DNA of 13,285 nt from Actinomycetota bacterium (GTDB lineage Bacteria; Actinomycetota; Thermoleophilia; Miltoncostaeales; Miltoncostaeaceae): contig CANJMX010000032.1 of the NCBI GenBank assembly GCA_947475125.1, forward strand, positions 1 through 13,285. The letters run 5' to 3'. The notes beneath the pieces are model-generated. The model was not told where the DNA came from. It saw nothing but the letters and a program-made list of their open reading frames with translations, and did no database searches. A program made the translations under genes and the position numbers. Every line of letters starts with the position of its first letter. The stretch's first letter is position 1. Shown here in pieces: positions 1-6,339 of the stretch.

Positions 1-677
1 AGGGCCTCGACAACGGCGAAGTTCTCGGGAGCACCGAGACCGCGACCGCCGGAGACGATCATGCTGGCCTCCTCGAGGCTCACCTTGCCGGCTTCGGCGG
101 GCTTCCGGCCGGTCACCTTGGCGGCCAGCGACGCGTCGGAGATCTCCGGCGTCACGGCCACGACCTCAGCGGTGCCACCGCTCTCAGACGCCGCGAACGA
201 GTTCGGACGCACAAGCGCGATCTGCGGGCCATCAACCCACTGCGAGCTGACCAGGTTCTGGCCACCGAACGCCGGGCGGACGGCGCTGAGGGCGCTGCCG
301 CTGGCGACGAGGTCGATCGAGTCGCTGTTCAGACCGGCACCCAGACGGGCGGCCAGTGCGGCGGCGGTGTCGCGGCCGAGCGAGGTGCCGCCAAACAGAA
401 TGACCGAGAAGTCGTTCTCGGCGTGAAGCTTGGCGATGACGTCGACGTGCGGGGCGGCCAGGCCGGTGCCCAGTGCCTCGTGATCGGCGACAAACACCTT
501 CTCAGCGCCGTGGGCGCCGAGAACGGCCGCGGCGTCAGCGACGCCCGAGCCTGCGATGACGGCCGTAAGCGGGCCGCCGATGGAGTCCTTCAGTTCACGC
601 GCCTTCGAGAGAATCTCGAGACTGACGCGACGTGTGCCGGTGCCCTGGGGCTCGGCGACGACGAGGATGCCTGCCAT
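1..677 (-). CDS. etfA: Electron transfer flavoprotein alpha subunit, C-terminus beyond window
   Basis: The alpha subunit of the soluble EtfAB heterodimer carries FAD and passes electrons from acyl-CoA and other dehydrogenases towards the quinone pool. The visible 225 residues begin MAGILVVAEPQGTGTRR and cover the N-terminal domain. They end within the start of the FAD-binding domain at IVSGGRGLGAPENFAVVEAL, a hallmark of EtfA. The remaining third (the family is usually about 320 residues) lies outside the left edge. The ATG at 675-677 is preceded by AAAGGA (687-692) at 9 nt. It lies 30 nt downstream of etfB, so the two are surely co-transcribed. Identification rests on the etfB partner and this motif; the electron acceptor and physiological donor cannot be read from the sequence. 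Confidence 0.95.
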   Translation of the reverse strand, partial: MAGILVVAEPQGTGTRRVSLEILSKARELKDSIGGPLTAVIAGSGVADAAAVLGAHGAEKVFVADHEALGTGLAAPHVDVIAKLHAENDFSVILFGGTSLGRDTAAALAARLGAGLNSDSIDLVASGSALSAVRPAFGGQNLVSSQWVDGPQIALVRPNSFAASESGGTAEVVAVTPEISDASLAAKVTGRKPAEAGKVSLEEASMIVSGGRGLGAPENFAVVEA

Positions 678-686
678 GTGGAAAGG

Positions 687-692
687 TCCTTT
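687..692 (-). promoter_or_regulatory. etfA Shine-Dalgarno inside a small inverted repeat
   Basis: AAAGGA on the minus strand, 9 nt before the etfA ATG. It sits within the inverted repeat GAAAGG-T-CCTTTC (681-693). As RNA this could form a 5-bp stem with a 3-nt loop that partly hides the ribosome site. The site fixes the etfA start. Any effect of the stem is inference. Confidence 0.6.
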
Positions 693-707
693 CGGTCCGA
701 GTCGGGT

Positions 708-1490
708 TTAGACGAGCTTCTTGTCGATGAGGAAGTCGAGGATCTGCTGGGCACCATCGCCCTCGTCCTTGACCACCACACCGGCGGTGCGTGCCGGGGG
801 CGTCTCGACGCCCACGACCTTGGTCTTGGCGCCGGCCTCGCCGACGTCCGATGCAGCCACGCCGATGTCGCCAAGCGACTTGACGTCCTGCGGCTTCTTC
901 TTGGCGCCCATGATGCCCTTGAGCGATGGGTAGCGCGGCTCGTTGATTGCCTTGGTCACAGAGACCACGGCTGGCAACGGGGCCTCCACGGTGTCCACGC
1001 CATCGTCGCTCTGGCGCTCGATGGTGATGGACGATCCGTTGACGGCGATCGAGTTGGCCGAGGTCACCCAGGTGCGGCCGCTGACCTCACCAAGGGTGGC
1101 CGTAAGCACGCCCGACCGGGCGTCGGTGGCCTCGGCGCCCAGAAGCACCAGCTCGGCGCCCGTCTCATCGATGGCCTTGGCCAGCGCGCGGGCGGTGCCG
1201 AGATAGTCGGAGCCCGCAGCGGCGGGGTCGCTCACCAGCACAAGGCGGTCGGCACCCATGGCGAGCGCCTGGCGCAGCGACTCGACGGCCTTCTCGGGGC
1301 CGAGCGAGATGAGAATGACCTCATCGGCGGTCCCGGCCTCCTTCAGGCGAATGGCCTCTTCCACTGCGTACTTGTCAAACTCGTTGAGCATGCGGTCGCC
1401 CTCGGTACGGACGAGGCGAAAGGTGCTCGGGTCGATCCGCTTCTCAGCGGTGGTGTCCGGCACCTCTTTGACGCAGACGGCGATCTTCAC
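708..1490 (-). CDS. etfB: Electron transfer flavoprotein beta subunit
   Basis: Partner of EtfA in the FAD/AMP-containing electron carrier of fatty-acid and amino-acid oxidation. The product is 260 residues, the usual EtfB size. It opens with MKIAVCVKEVPDTTAEKRI, followed by the typical LNEFDKYAVEEAIRLKE segment (about residues 36-51). The nucleotide-binding loop region, near residues 117-129, reads LLGAEATDARSGV. The GTG start (1488-1490) has an AGGAG site 9 nt upstream. The C-terminal tail IDKKLV ends in TAA. It is the first gene of the etfBA pair, preceded by a 175-bp gap from the enoyl-CoA hydratase that could hold its own promoter. Nothing is missing or fused. Whether this Etf serves beta-oxidation alone or also other dehydrogenases is not visible. 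Confidence 0.96.
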   Translation of the reverse strand: MKIAVCVKEVPDTTAEKRIDPSTFRLVRTEGDRMLNEFDKYAVEEAIRLKEAGTADEVILISLGPEKAVESLRQALAMGADRLVLVSDPAAAGSDYLGTARALAKAIDETGAELVLLGAEATDARSGVLTATLGEVSGRTWVTSANSIAVNGSSITIERQSDDGVDTVEAPLPAVVSVTKAINEPRYPSLKGIMGAKKKPQDVKSLGDIGVAASDVGEAGAKTKVVGVETPPARTAGVVVKDEGDGAQQILDFLIDKKLV

Positions 1491-1499
1491 GAAGGCTGG

Positions 1500-1504
1500 C
1501 TCCT
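1500..1504 (-). promoter_or_regulatory. etfB Shine-Dalgarno
   Basis: AGGAG on the minus strand ends 9 nt before the GTG start of etfB. It is the clearest ribosome binding site in the window and it decides the GTG start. Confidence 0.75.
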
Positions 1505-1532
1505 AGGAGTGGACTCGTGCCCGGCGATCAGA

Positions 1533-1574
1533 CCCTTCGAAGGGCCCTCGCTCGTGAGCGGACGCATTCCGCTC
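1533..1574 (-). promoter_or_regulatory. Two adjacent inverted repeats in the etfB leader
   Basis: The first is a perfect 12-bp palindrome, CCCTTCGAAGGG (1533-1544). The second, 11 bp away, is the stem GAGCGGA (1556-1562) with a 5-nt loop and TCCGCTC (1568-1574). Both lie 43-84 nt upstream of the etfB start and downstream of a candidate promoter at 1588-1596. They could be a repressor operator, leader hairpins, or chance in GC-rich DNA. Neither is followed by a T-run, so they do not look like intrinsic terminators. Confidence 0.35.
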
Positions 1575-1587
1575 CGGGGCGCGGGGA

Positions 1588-1596
1588 AACATACCA
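1588..1596 (-). promoter_or_regulatory. Candidate extended -10 promoter for etfBA
   Basis: The minus strand reads TGG-TATGTT, an extended -10 (TGn plus TAnnnT) in an otherwise very GC-rich gap. A transcript would start near 1580 and give a leader of about 90 nt before etfB. I see no convincing -35 element. Confidence 0.35.
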
Positions 1597-1642
1597 GCGC
1601 CGCGGGATTTCGCCGCCCCTACGGCGACCAATCGCATTGAGC

Positions 1643-1656
1643 CGGGCAGCAGCCCG
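1643..1656 (-). terminator. Weak GC hairpin after the enoyl-CoA hydratase
   Basis: CGGGC (1643-1647), loop AGCA and GCCCG (1652-1656) form a 5-bp all-GC stem starting 10 nt past the stop codon of the hydratase. No T-tract follows on the minus strand, so if it terminates it would need help such as Rho. It may also simply be chance. Confidence 0.25.
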
Positions 1657-1665
1657 CCCCAGCGA

Positions 1666-2433
1666 TCAGCCCCCGGGCCACACCGGCGCACGCTTCTGCA
1701 GAAAAGCCTGCATGCCCTCACGGCGTTCCGGGTCGCCGAATGCCTGTGCGAACTCCTCCAGCTCGCATGACAGCCCCGGCGCCGGATCACCCAGCGCCAT
1801 GTTCACCAGCGCCTTCGCGCGGGCCACCGCCGATGGCGAACGCGTGGCAATCTCATCGCCAATCGCCGCGGCCGCGTCGAGCAGGTCGTCGGGCGCATGT
1901 ACTGCTGTCACAAGGCCATGGGCCAGGGCCTCGTCGGCCGTGACCATGCGCGCGGTCAGGATCATGTGCTTGGCAAAGCCCTCCCCCACCACGCGGGCCA
2001 GCCGTTGGGTTCCACCCCACCCGGGAGCAATTCCCAGTGATACCTCGGGCAGCGCGATGCGCGCGGTCTCAGACGCGATACGGATGTCGCAGGCCAGCGA
2101 CACCTCGCAGCCGCCTCCCAGGGCGAACCCATTGATGGCGGCAATGACCGGTACCGGGCAGGAAGCGATTGCGTTGCACAGGCCGTGGCCGGCTTCGGCA
2201 AACGCACGGGCGCCCGCCACGTCGAGATCAGCCATCACGGCGATGTCAGCGCCGGCACAGAACGCACGGCCCGCACCGGTGATGACGATGGCGCGCACCT
2301 TCAGATCGTTGGCCGCGGCGTCAAGCGCCACCACCAGCTCCTCGATCACCTGTGGCGTCAGCGCGTTGAGCGCATCCGGCCGGTCGAGCACCACAAACTG
2401 CACGGCCGCGCGGCGCTCAAACGCAATGCCCAC
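1666..2433 (-). CDS. Enoyl-CoA hydratase/isomerase (crotonase) family protein
   Basis: Crotonase-fold enzyme, probably hydrating 2-enoyl-CoA esters in beta-oxidation or branched-chain acid breakdown. The 255 residues match the short single-domain family. The oxyanion-hole segment GAGRAFCAGADI lies at 54-64, then GGGCEVSLACDI (107-117) and LPEVSLG (128-134). Both glutamates that serve as catalytic acid/base in rat mitochondrial crotonase (Glu144, Glu164) are present as Glu110 and Glu130, which favours true hydratase activity over isomerase-only or hydrolase relatives. The frame stays open 42 codons further upstream, but that part is the reversed coding sequence of the neighbouring gene. The GTG at 2431-2433, 1 nt after the TAG of the B12-binding gene, is the better start and implies translational coupling. 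Acyl-chain specificity cannot be read from the sequence. Confidence 0.92.
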   Translation of the reverse strand: MGIAFERRAAVQFVVLDRPDALNALTPQVIEELVVALDAAANDLKVRAIVITGAGRAFCAGADIAVMADLDVAGARAFAEAGHGLCNAIASCPVPVIAAINGFALGGGCEVSLACDIRIASETARIALPEVSLGIAPGWGGTQRLARVVGEGFAKHMILTARMVTADEALAHGLVTAVHAPDDLLDAAAAIGDEIATRSPSAVARAKALVNMALGDPAPGLSCELEEFAQAFGDPERREGMQAFLQKRAPVWPGG

Positions 2434-2434
2434 G

Positions 2435-2830
2435 CTAGGCGGCGACGCGGCCCTCGAGGAACGAGACCATCTCGTCCACCGGGGCACCCGGGGTGTACAC
2501 CGCGGCCACGCCGAGCGCGCGAAGCTCGTCGGCGTCATCGCTGGGGATGGTGCCGCCAACGATCACCAGCACGTCGTCGGCACCCTCGGCAGCGAGCAGA
2601 TCCATCACCCGCGGCACCAGCGTCATGTGCGCGCCGGAAAGAATTGAGAGGCCCACCGCGTCGGCGTCCTCCTGCACAACAGTGGCCACCACCTGCTCGG
2701 CCGTCTGGTGCAGGCCCGTGTAGATGACCTCCATGCCAGCGTCACGAAGCGAACGGGCCACGATCTTGGCCCCGCGGTCGTGGCCGTCGAGGCCGGGTTT
2801 GGCGATGACAATGCGAATAGGGCGTCCCAT
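2435..2830 (-). CDS. Stand-alone cobalamin-binding subunit of an acyl-CoA mutase (methylmalonyl-CoA mutase C-terminal domain type)
   Basis: A 131-residue protein consisting only of the B12-binding Rossmann-like domain. It has the base-off/His-on signature DGHDRG (D-x-H-x-x-G, about residues 15-20), then SILSGAH near 63-69 and VGGTIPSDD near 92-100, which line the lower-axial histidine and nucleotide-tail pocket. This size and sequence match split mutases, in which the B12 domain and the TIM-barrel catalytic subunit are separate polypeptides: archaeal-type methylmalonyl-CoA mutase or actinobacterial isobutyryl-CoA mutase small subunit. The large subunit is not in the window. The ATG at 2828-2830 was chosen because conserved sequence starts there and a -10-like TATCCT lies 8 nt upstream; the open frame further upstream is antisense to pepA. 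Which mutase it serves is undecided. Confidence 0.93.
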   Translation of the reverse strand: MGRPIRIVIAKPGLDGHDRGAKIVARSLRDAGMEVIYTGLHQTAEQVVATVVQEDADAVGLSILSGAHMTLVPRVMDLLAAEGADDVLVIVGGTIPSDDADELRALGVAAVYTPGAPVDEMVSFLEGRVAA

Positions 2831-2838
2831 TGGCGGGA

Positions 2839-2844
2839 AGGATA
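2839..2844 (-). promoter_or_regulatory. Candidate leaderless -10 element for the B12-binding subunit gene
   Basis: TATCCT on the minus strand, 8 nt before the ATG. That spacing would put the transcription start at or next to the start codon. No Shine-Dalgarno is found at normal distance, which fits leaderless initiation. No clear -35. Confidence 0.45.
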
Positions 2845-2969
2845 CCCCCTGCGCGGGCACCCAAGTGATGGCGGTGACCCCGGGGCGGAGCGGCCCGACC
2901 GCCGCGCGCGGGGTGGTGGGTGTTGAATGCCCTTCTGCCTGATCATCCAACCCGAACGGATACCGCCCG

Positions 2970-4439
2970 ATGGACGTCACCAAGAGCCGCACCACCGACC
3001 CAACCCGCATCCGCGCCGACGTGGTGGTGATCCCCGTGACCGACCCCCCGGGAACGCCGAGCGGCCCGCTTGCCGCGGTGGACGCGGCACTGGGTGGGCT
3101 CGTGTCGTCGGTCATCAAGGATGGCGAGGTCACTGGCACGGCCGGACAGGTGCGCGTGCTGCATACGCGCGGTGATATCCCCGCCGCGCGCGTGCTGCTG
3201 GTGGGTGTGGGTGCCGATCCCGACCGCGCCGCGTGGGCCGCAGCAGGGGCGGCGGCCGCCCGGGCTGCACGCGACCTGGGCGCCGCCAAAGCCGCCCTGG
3301 TGGCCGGTGACGACGTCGACGCCGGCGACCTGCGCGCCATGGCCGAGGGCCTTGCCACCGGCGCGTGGCGACTCGATGCCTTTCGCTCGGGCACGCGCGA
3401 TGCATCGCAGGGTCGCCCATCGCACATCGTGGTGGCCGGGGGCATCAAGCCCGCCGACGTGCTGCGGGTACAGGCCACTGCCGAGGCCATCGGCCTTGCC
3501 CGCGAGTTGTCCGAAACCCCCGCCAACCACATGACGCCCACCATGCTGGCCAAGCGCGCCGAGATGGTGGCCGCGGGATCGCGCAACCTGTCGATCGAGG
3601 TACTGGGACCGCGCGAGCTCACGCGACTGAAGGCCGGGGCACTCCTGGCCGTGGCGCAGGGGTCTGCCGAACCCGCCGCCATGATCGTGATGCGCTACCG
3701 CCCGTCAAAGGGTGTGAAGAAGGGCAAGGAGGTGCTCGGTCTGGTGGGCAAGGGCGTCACCTTCGACACCGGCGGAATCTCCATCAAGCCATCCGCAGGC
3801 ATGGAGGAGATGAAGATGGACATGGCTGGCGGTGCCGCGGTAATCGCCGCCATGGGCCTGATTGCCGAGATGCAGGTGCCGGGCGAGGTGCTTGCGGTGG
3901 TGCCCACCACCGAGAACATGCCGAGCAGCACGGCAATGAAGCCGGGTGATGTGTTCACCGCGATGAATGGCAAGACCATCGAGGTGACCAACACCGACGC
4001 CGAGGGCCGCCTCATCCTGGCCGACGCCCTCACGTACGTGGCGCGCAAGGGTGCCACGCGCATCATGGACATGGCCACCCTCACGGGCGCCATCATCGTG
4101 GCCATCGGCGACGTGTACGCCGGCCTGTTTGGCAGCGACCCCGCATTCACGCAGTTGGTGAGAGATGCCGGCGAGGACACGGGCGACCTGTGCTGGCCCA
4201 TGCCGCTCCACCCCGGGTACGACCCACTGGTGAAGAGCGCGGTGGCCGACCTGTCCAACTCGGCGAAGAAGCGCCAGGCGGGCGCCGTGTATGCCGCGCG
4301 CTTCCTGCGCGACTTCACGGAGGGCAAGCCCTGGTGCCATGTGGATGTCGCGGGCACGGCGATGAACGGTGACCACGCCACTGGGTTCGGCGTGCGCCTT
4401 GCCGCCGACGTTGCCGAGCGCGTGGCACGCCTCAGGTGA
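2970..4439 (+). CDS. pepA: Leucyl aminopeptidase, M17 family
   Basis: Cytosolic two-metal aminopeptidase that removes N-terminal residues from peptides and is normally hexameric. The 489 residues are near the family norm. The variable N-terminal domain (1 to about 170) precedes the catalytic domain. Metal and catalytic residues are all in place: Lys261 and Asp266 in GKGVTFDTGG, Lys273 in ISIKP, Asp284 in MKMDMAGG, then Asp343, Glu345 and Arg347 in the signature NTDAEGRL. Their spacing equals that of E. coli PepA (270, 275, 282, 293, 352, 354, 356) with a constant offset of nine. The ATG start has no good ribosome site; in-frame GTG codons near 3021-3027 are possible alternatives, but the ATG keeps a full N-terminal domain. 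The stop overlaps the start of the next gene by 4 bases. E. coli PepA also binds DNA; nothing here tests that. Confidence 0.96.
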   Translation: MDVTKSRTTDPTRIRADVVVIPVTDPPGTPSGPLAAVDAALGGLVSSVIKDGEVTGTAGQVRVLHTRGDIPAARVLLVGVGADPDRAAWAAAGAAAARAARDLGAAKAALVAGDDVDAGDLRAMAEGLATGAWRLDAFRSGTRDASQGRPSHIVVAGGIKPADVLRVQATAEAIGLARELSETPANHMTPTMLAKRAEMVAAGSRNLSIEVLGPRELTRLKAGALLAVAQGSAEPAAMIVMRYRPSKGVKKGKEVLGLVGKGVTFDTGGISIKPSAGMEEMKMDMAGGAAVIAAMGLIAEMQVPGEVLAVVPTTENMPSSTAMKPGDVFTAMNGKTIEVTNTDAEGRLILADALTYVARKGATRIMDMATLTGAIIVAIGDVYAGLFGSDPAFTQLVRDAGEDTGDLCWPMPLHPGYDPLVKSAVADLSNSAKKRQAGAVYAARFLRDFTEGKPWCHVDVAGTAMNGDHATGFGVRLAADVAERVARLR

Positions 4440-5128
4440 AGCGCTTCCTCACACTCATCCTGCTGATGGCGGTGGCCGCCGGGGTCGCGATCCTGCTCAT
4501 GCGCACCGTTGCCCGCACCGAGGTCGTTGACCTGTTCAGCGCACCTGCGCCGATATCCGACGTGGCCATCAATGTGGACACCGGTGGCATCAGCGTGGAT
4601 GGCGGGGTCGATTCGGCGCTCACCGCGCGCATCACCCGTGGCTATGCGTTCTGGGGCCCCGACGTCACCACCACGGCATCCGGCGGCAAGGTGACCATGA
4701 CCGCCGACTGTCCGGTCCTCGGTGTGATCAGCGGCTGCTCCGCCGATTTCGACGTGATGGCACCCGCCGGTGCGATCGTGAATGTGCGGAGCACCGCCGG
4801 GTCGGTGATGGTCACCGGCACATCCGGTGCAGTGACAGCCAGCAGTACCGCCGGTGGTGTGGCGGTGATCAGGTCACGGGCAGCCACGATCACGGCCTCG
4901 AGCACCGCGGGTGACGTACGGGTGGAGGCCACCACCGCGCCCACCCGCGTGCAGGCCACCACGTCGGCCGGCGATGTTGATGTCGACGTGCCGAAGGGCG
5001 CCTATCGCGTTGACGCCAGCGCGGGTGCGGGCAGCGTGAGCATCGAGGGAATCACCCGCGACGACACCGCCCCGCGGTCGATCACCGCCAGCGCGTCAGC
5101 CGGCGACGTCCATGTGGTGGGCCGATAG
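4436..5128 (+). CDS. Membrane-anchored DUF4097-like beta-repeat protein
   Basis: A 230-residue protein with one N-terminal hydrophobic helix (about 4-22) acting as signal anchor, so the rest is probably outside the membrane. From about residue 118 it carries six imperfect turns with consensus [ST]-x-[ST]-A-G-[DSG]-V: RSTAGSV (118-124), SSTAGGV (136-142), SSTAGDV (155-161), TTSAGDV (175-181), ASAGAGSV (194-201) and SASAGDV (219-225). The spacing of about 18-24 residues is as expected for a short beta-solenoid, like putative-adhesin DUF4097 proteins. Cys92 and Cys101 could form a disulfide. Its GTG start lies within the pepA stop (GTGA), so it is translated from the same message. Function unknown; adhesin or envelope-stress sensor roles described for relatives are only suggestions. 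Confidence 0.8.
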   Translation: MKRFLTLILLMAVAAGVAILLMRTVARTEVVDLFSAPAPISDVAINVDTGGISVDGGVDSALTARITRGYAFWGPDVTTTASGGKVTMTADCPVLGVISGCSADFDVMAPAGAIVNVRSTAGSVMVTGTSGAVTASSTAGGVAVIRSRAATITASSTAGDVRVEATTAPTRVQATTSAGDVDVDVPKGAYRVDASAGAGSVSIEGITRDDTAPRSITASASAGDVHVVGR

Positions 5129-5140
5129 GGGCCGGCGGCG

Positions 5141-5389
5141 CTACCGCTGGTCGCGGCGGCTACGGCGGTGCATCACGAAGAATGTGATGCCGGCACCAAG
5201 GAGCGCCGACAGCAGGATGACCACGATGAGGCTGGTCTGGGTGTTGAACACCCACCAGGTCACCTCGACCTCCTGTGAGTTGGCGAGGATGAACCACACA
5301 AACAGCACCGCGGCCACGATCACCGCGATCATCCTCGAATTCGTGCCGTCGCCGTCCCGTGAGGGCGACCTGTGATCGTCGTTGCTCAT
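5141..5389 (-). CDS. Small LapA-domain (DUF1049-like) membrane protein
   Basis: An 82-residue protein with a charged N-terminus (1-19), a first membrane helix at about 20-36 ending in the LapA-like ILANSQEVEVTWWVFNT loop, a second helix at about 53-73, and a basic C-terminus (HRRSRRDQR). This helix-hairpin layout and the NSQ-V-V pattern match the lipopolysaccharide-assembly protein A domain, a widespread small membrane family. In a likely monoderm actinobacterium the LPS role would not apply, so the function is unknown. Its ATG overlaps the meaB stop (ATGA), making it the last gene of the hisC-meaB operon. It converges with the DUF4097-like gene, with only 12 bp between the two stops. Confidence 0.75.
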   Translation of the reverse strand: MSNDDHRSPSRDGDGTNSRMIAVIVAAVLFVWFILANSQEVEVTWWVFNTQTSLIVVILLSALLGAGITFFVMHRRSRRDQR

Positions 5390-6339
5390 GCGTTCTCCCT
5401 GGGGCCGTCGTGCGCGATCATGCTGTCAGCGGCGGCGGACGGATCGAGCTCGCGGGCCACCACCCGCGTCACCAGTGAATCAAGGGCGGCGTCGTCGATT
5501 CGGGCATCCATTTCGCGGGCCATGCGCTCCATCGCGAGGGCGCGCAATCTGCGGCGCATGCCATCGCGGCGGCGGTCGGCCAGGGCGTCGCCCTCAGCCA
5601 GCGCGGCCCGGTGCGATTCGATGCCCTCCCACATTTCGGCAATGCCATTGCCGTCAATCGCCTGGGTCATGAGCACCGGCGGTCGCCAGTCATCTGACGG
5701 CACCAGCGACAGCGCGGTCTCAATCTCGCTGGCCAGGATGTCGGCGCCCGGACGGTCGGCCTTGTTGATGACGATGACGTCGGGGATCTCCATGACGCCG
5801 GCCTTGATTGCCTGAATCGCGTCGCCGCTCCCCGGGATGAGCACCAGCACCACGGTCTCGGCCAGCGCCTGCACTTCGATCTCGTTCTGCCCGGATCCCA
5901 CGGTCTCGATTATCACCACGTCGAATCCGGCGGCGTCGAGAATTTCGACGGCATCGCCGGTGGCCTCGGACAGGCCGCCCAGATGCCCCCGCGTGGCCAT
6001 CGACCTGATGAATACGCCGTCGTCCAGAAAGTGATCCACCAGGCGGATGCGGTCACCCAGCACCGCGCCGTGGGTGAACGGGCTGGTGGGGTCAATGCTC
6101 ACGATGGCCACCGTCATGCCGATCTGACGCAGGTGGCGTACAAGCGCGGCCGCGAGCGTGCTCTTGCCCGCGCCCGGCGATCCGGTAATACCGATGCGCA
6201 TTGCCCGGCCCGTGACGGGGTGCAGCGCCGCCATGACCGCACGGCCATCCGGCCCGAGTGACTCGGCCATGGAGATGGCACGGCCGATGGCACGGCGCTT
6301 GCCGGCGCGTACGCCCGCGATGACCTCCTCGGGGTTCAC
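5386..6339 (-). CDS. meaB: Methylmalonyl-CoA mutase-associated G3E GTPase
   Basis: GTPase chaperone that gates cobalamin loading of B12-dependent acyl-CoA mutases and protects or rescues them from inactivation. The 317 residues match MeaB/ArgK/MMAA. The P-loop is GSPGAGKST (53-61). Then come DPTSPFTHGAVLGDR (83-97), the G3-region ETVGSGQNE (145-153) and the guanine-specificity motif NKAD (192-195). A helical C-terminal dimerisation arm follows. The GTG start (6337-6339) overlaps the stop of the upstream aminotransferase gene by 4 bases and its own stop overlaps the LapA-like gene start. Its natural client, a mutase whose B12-binding subunit is encoded about 2.6 kb away on the same strand, is separated from it by the pepA operon running the other way. 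The client identity (methylmalonyl- or isobutyryl-CoA mutase) is inferred. Confidence 0.95.
   Translation of the reverse strand: MNPEEVIAGVRAGKRRAIGRAISMAESLGPDGRAVMAALHPVTGRAMRIGITGSPGAGKSTLAAALVRHLRQIGMTVAIVSIDPTSPFTHGAVLGDRIRLVDHFLDDGVFIRSMATRGHLGGLSEATGDAVEILDAAGFDVVIIETVGSGQNEIEVQALAETVVLVLIPGSGDAIQAIKAGVMEIPDVIVINKADRPGADILASEIETALSLVPSDDWRPPVLMTQAIDGNGIAEMWEGIESHRAALAEGDALADRRRDGMRRRLRALAMERMAREMDARIDDAALDSLVTRVVARELDPSAAADSMIAHDGPRENA

Noticed and set aside
423..1640. Long open frame on the plus strand over etfA/etfB
   Set aside because: It is antisense to two clearly recognisable Etf subunits, its translation is His/Gly/Arg-rich with no family resemblance, and long antisense frames are expected in GC-rich DNA.
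2434..2559. 42-codon N-terminal extension of the enoyl-CoA hydratase
   Set aside because: It overlaps the coding end of the B12-binding subunit, reads as Arg/Pro/Ser-rich, and the crotonase fold starts just after the GTG at 2433.
2923..2951. TTGAAT plus a downstream hexamer as a pepA promoter, and the mirror pair on the other strand
   Set aside because: Hexamer matches are about 3 of 6 and the best plus-strand spacing gives no TAnnnT, so I do not call a pepA promoter.
2831..3682. Upstream extension of the B12-binding subunit frame (about 284 extra residues)
   Set aside because: The extension is antisense to pepA and low in complexity; family similarity begins exactly at the ATG at 2830.
3695..4381. 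Two overlapping minus-strand frames of over 220 codons inside pepA
   Set aside because: Both are shadows of pepA, whose metal-binding residues all align; neither shows a recognisable domain.
5129..5140. Possible shared terminator between the convergent DUF4097-like and LapA-like genes
   Set aside because: The gap is 12 bp and only a 4-bp GGCC stem can be drawn across it, with no T-run on either strand.
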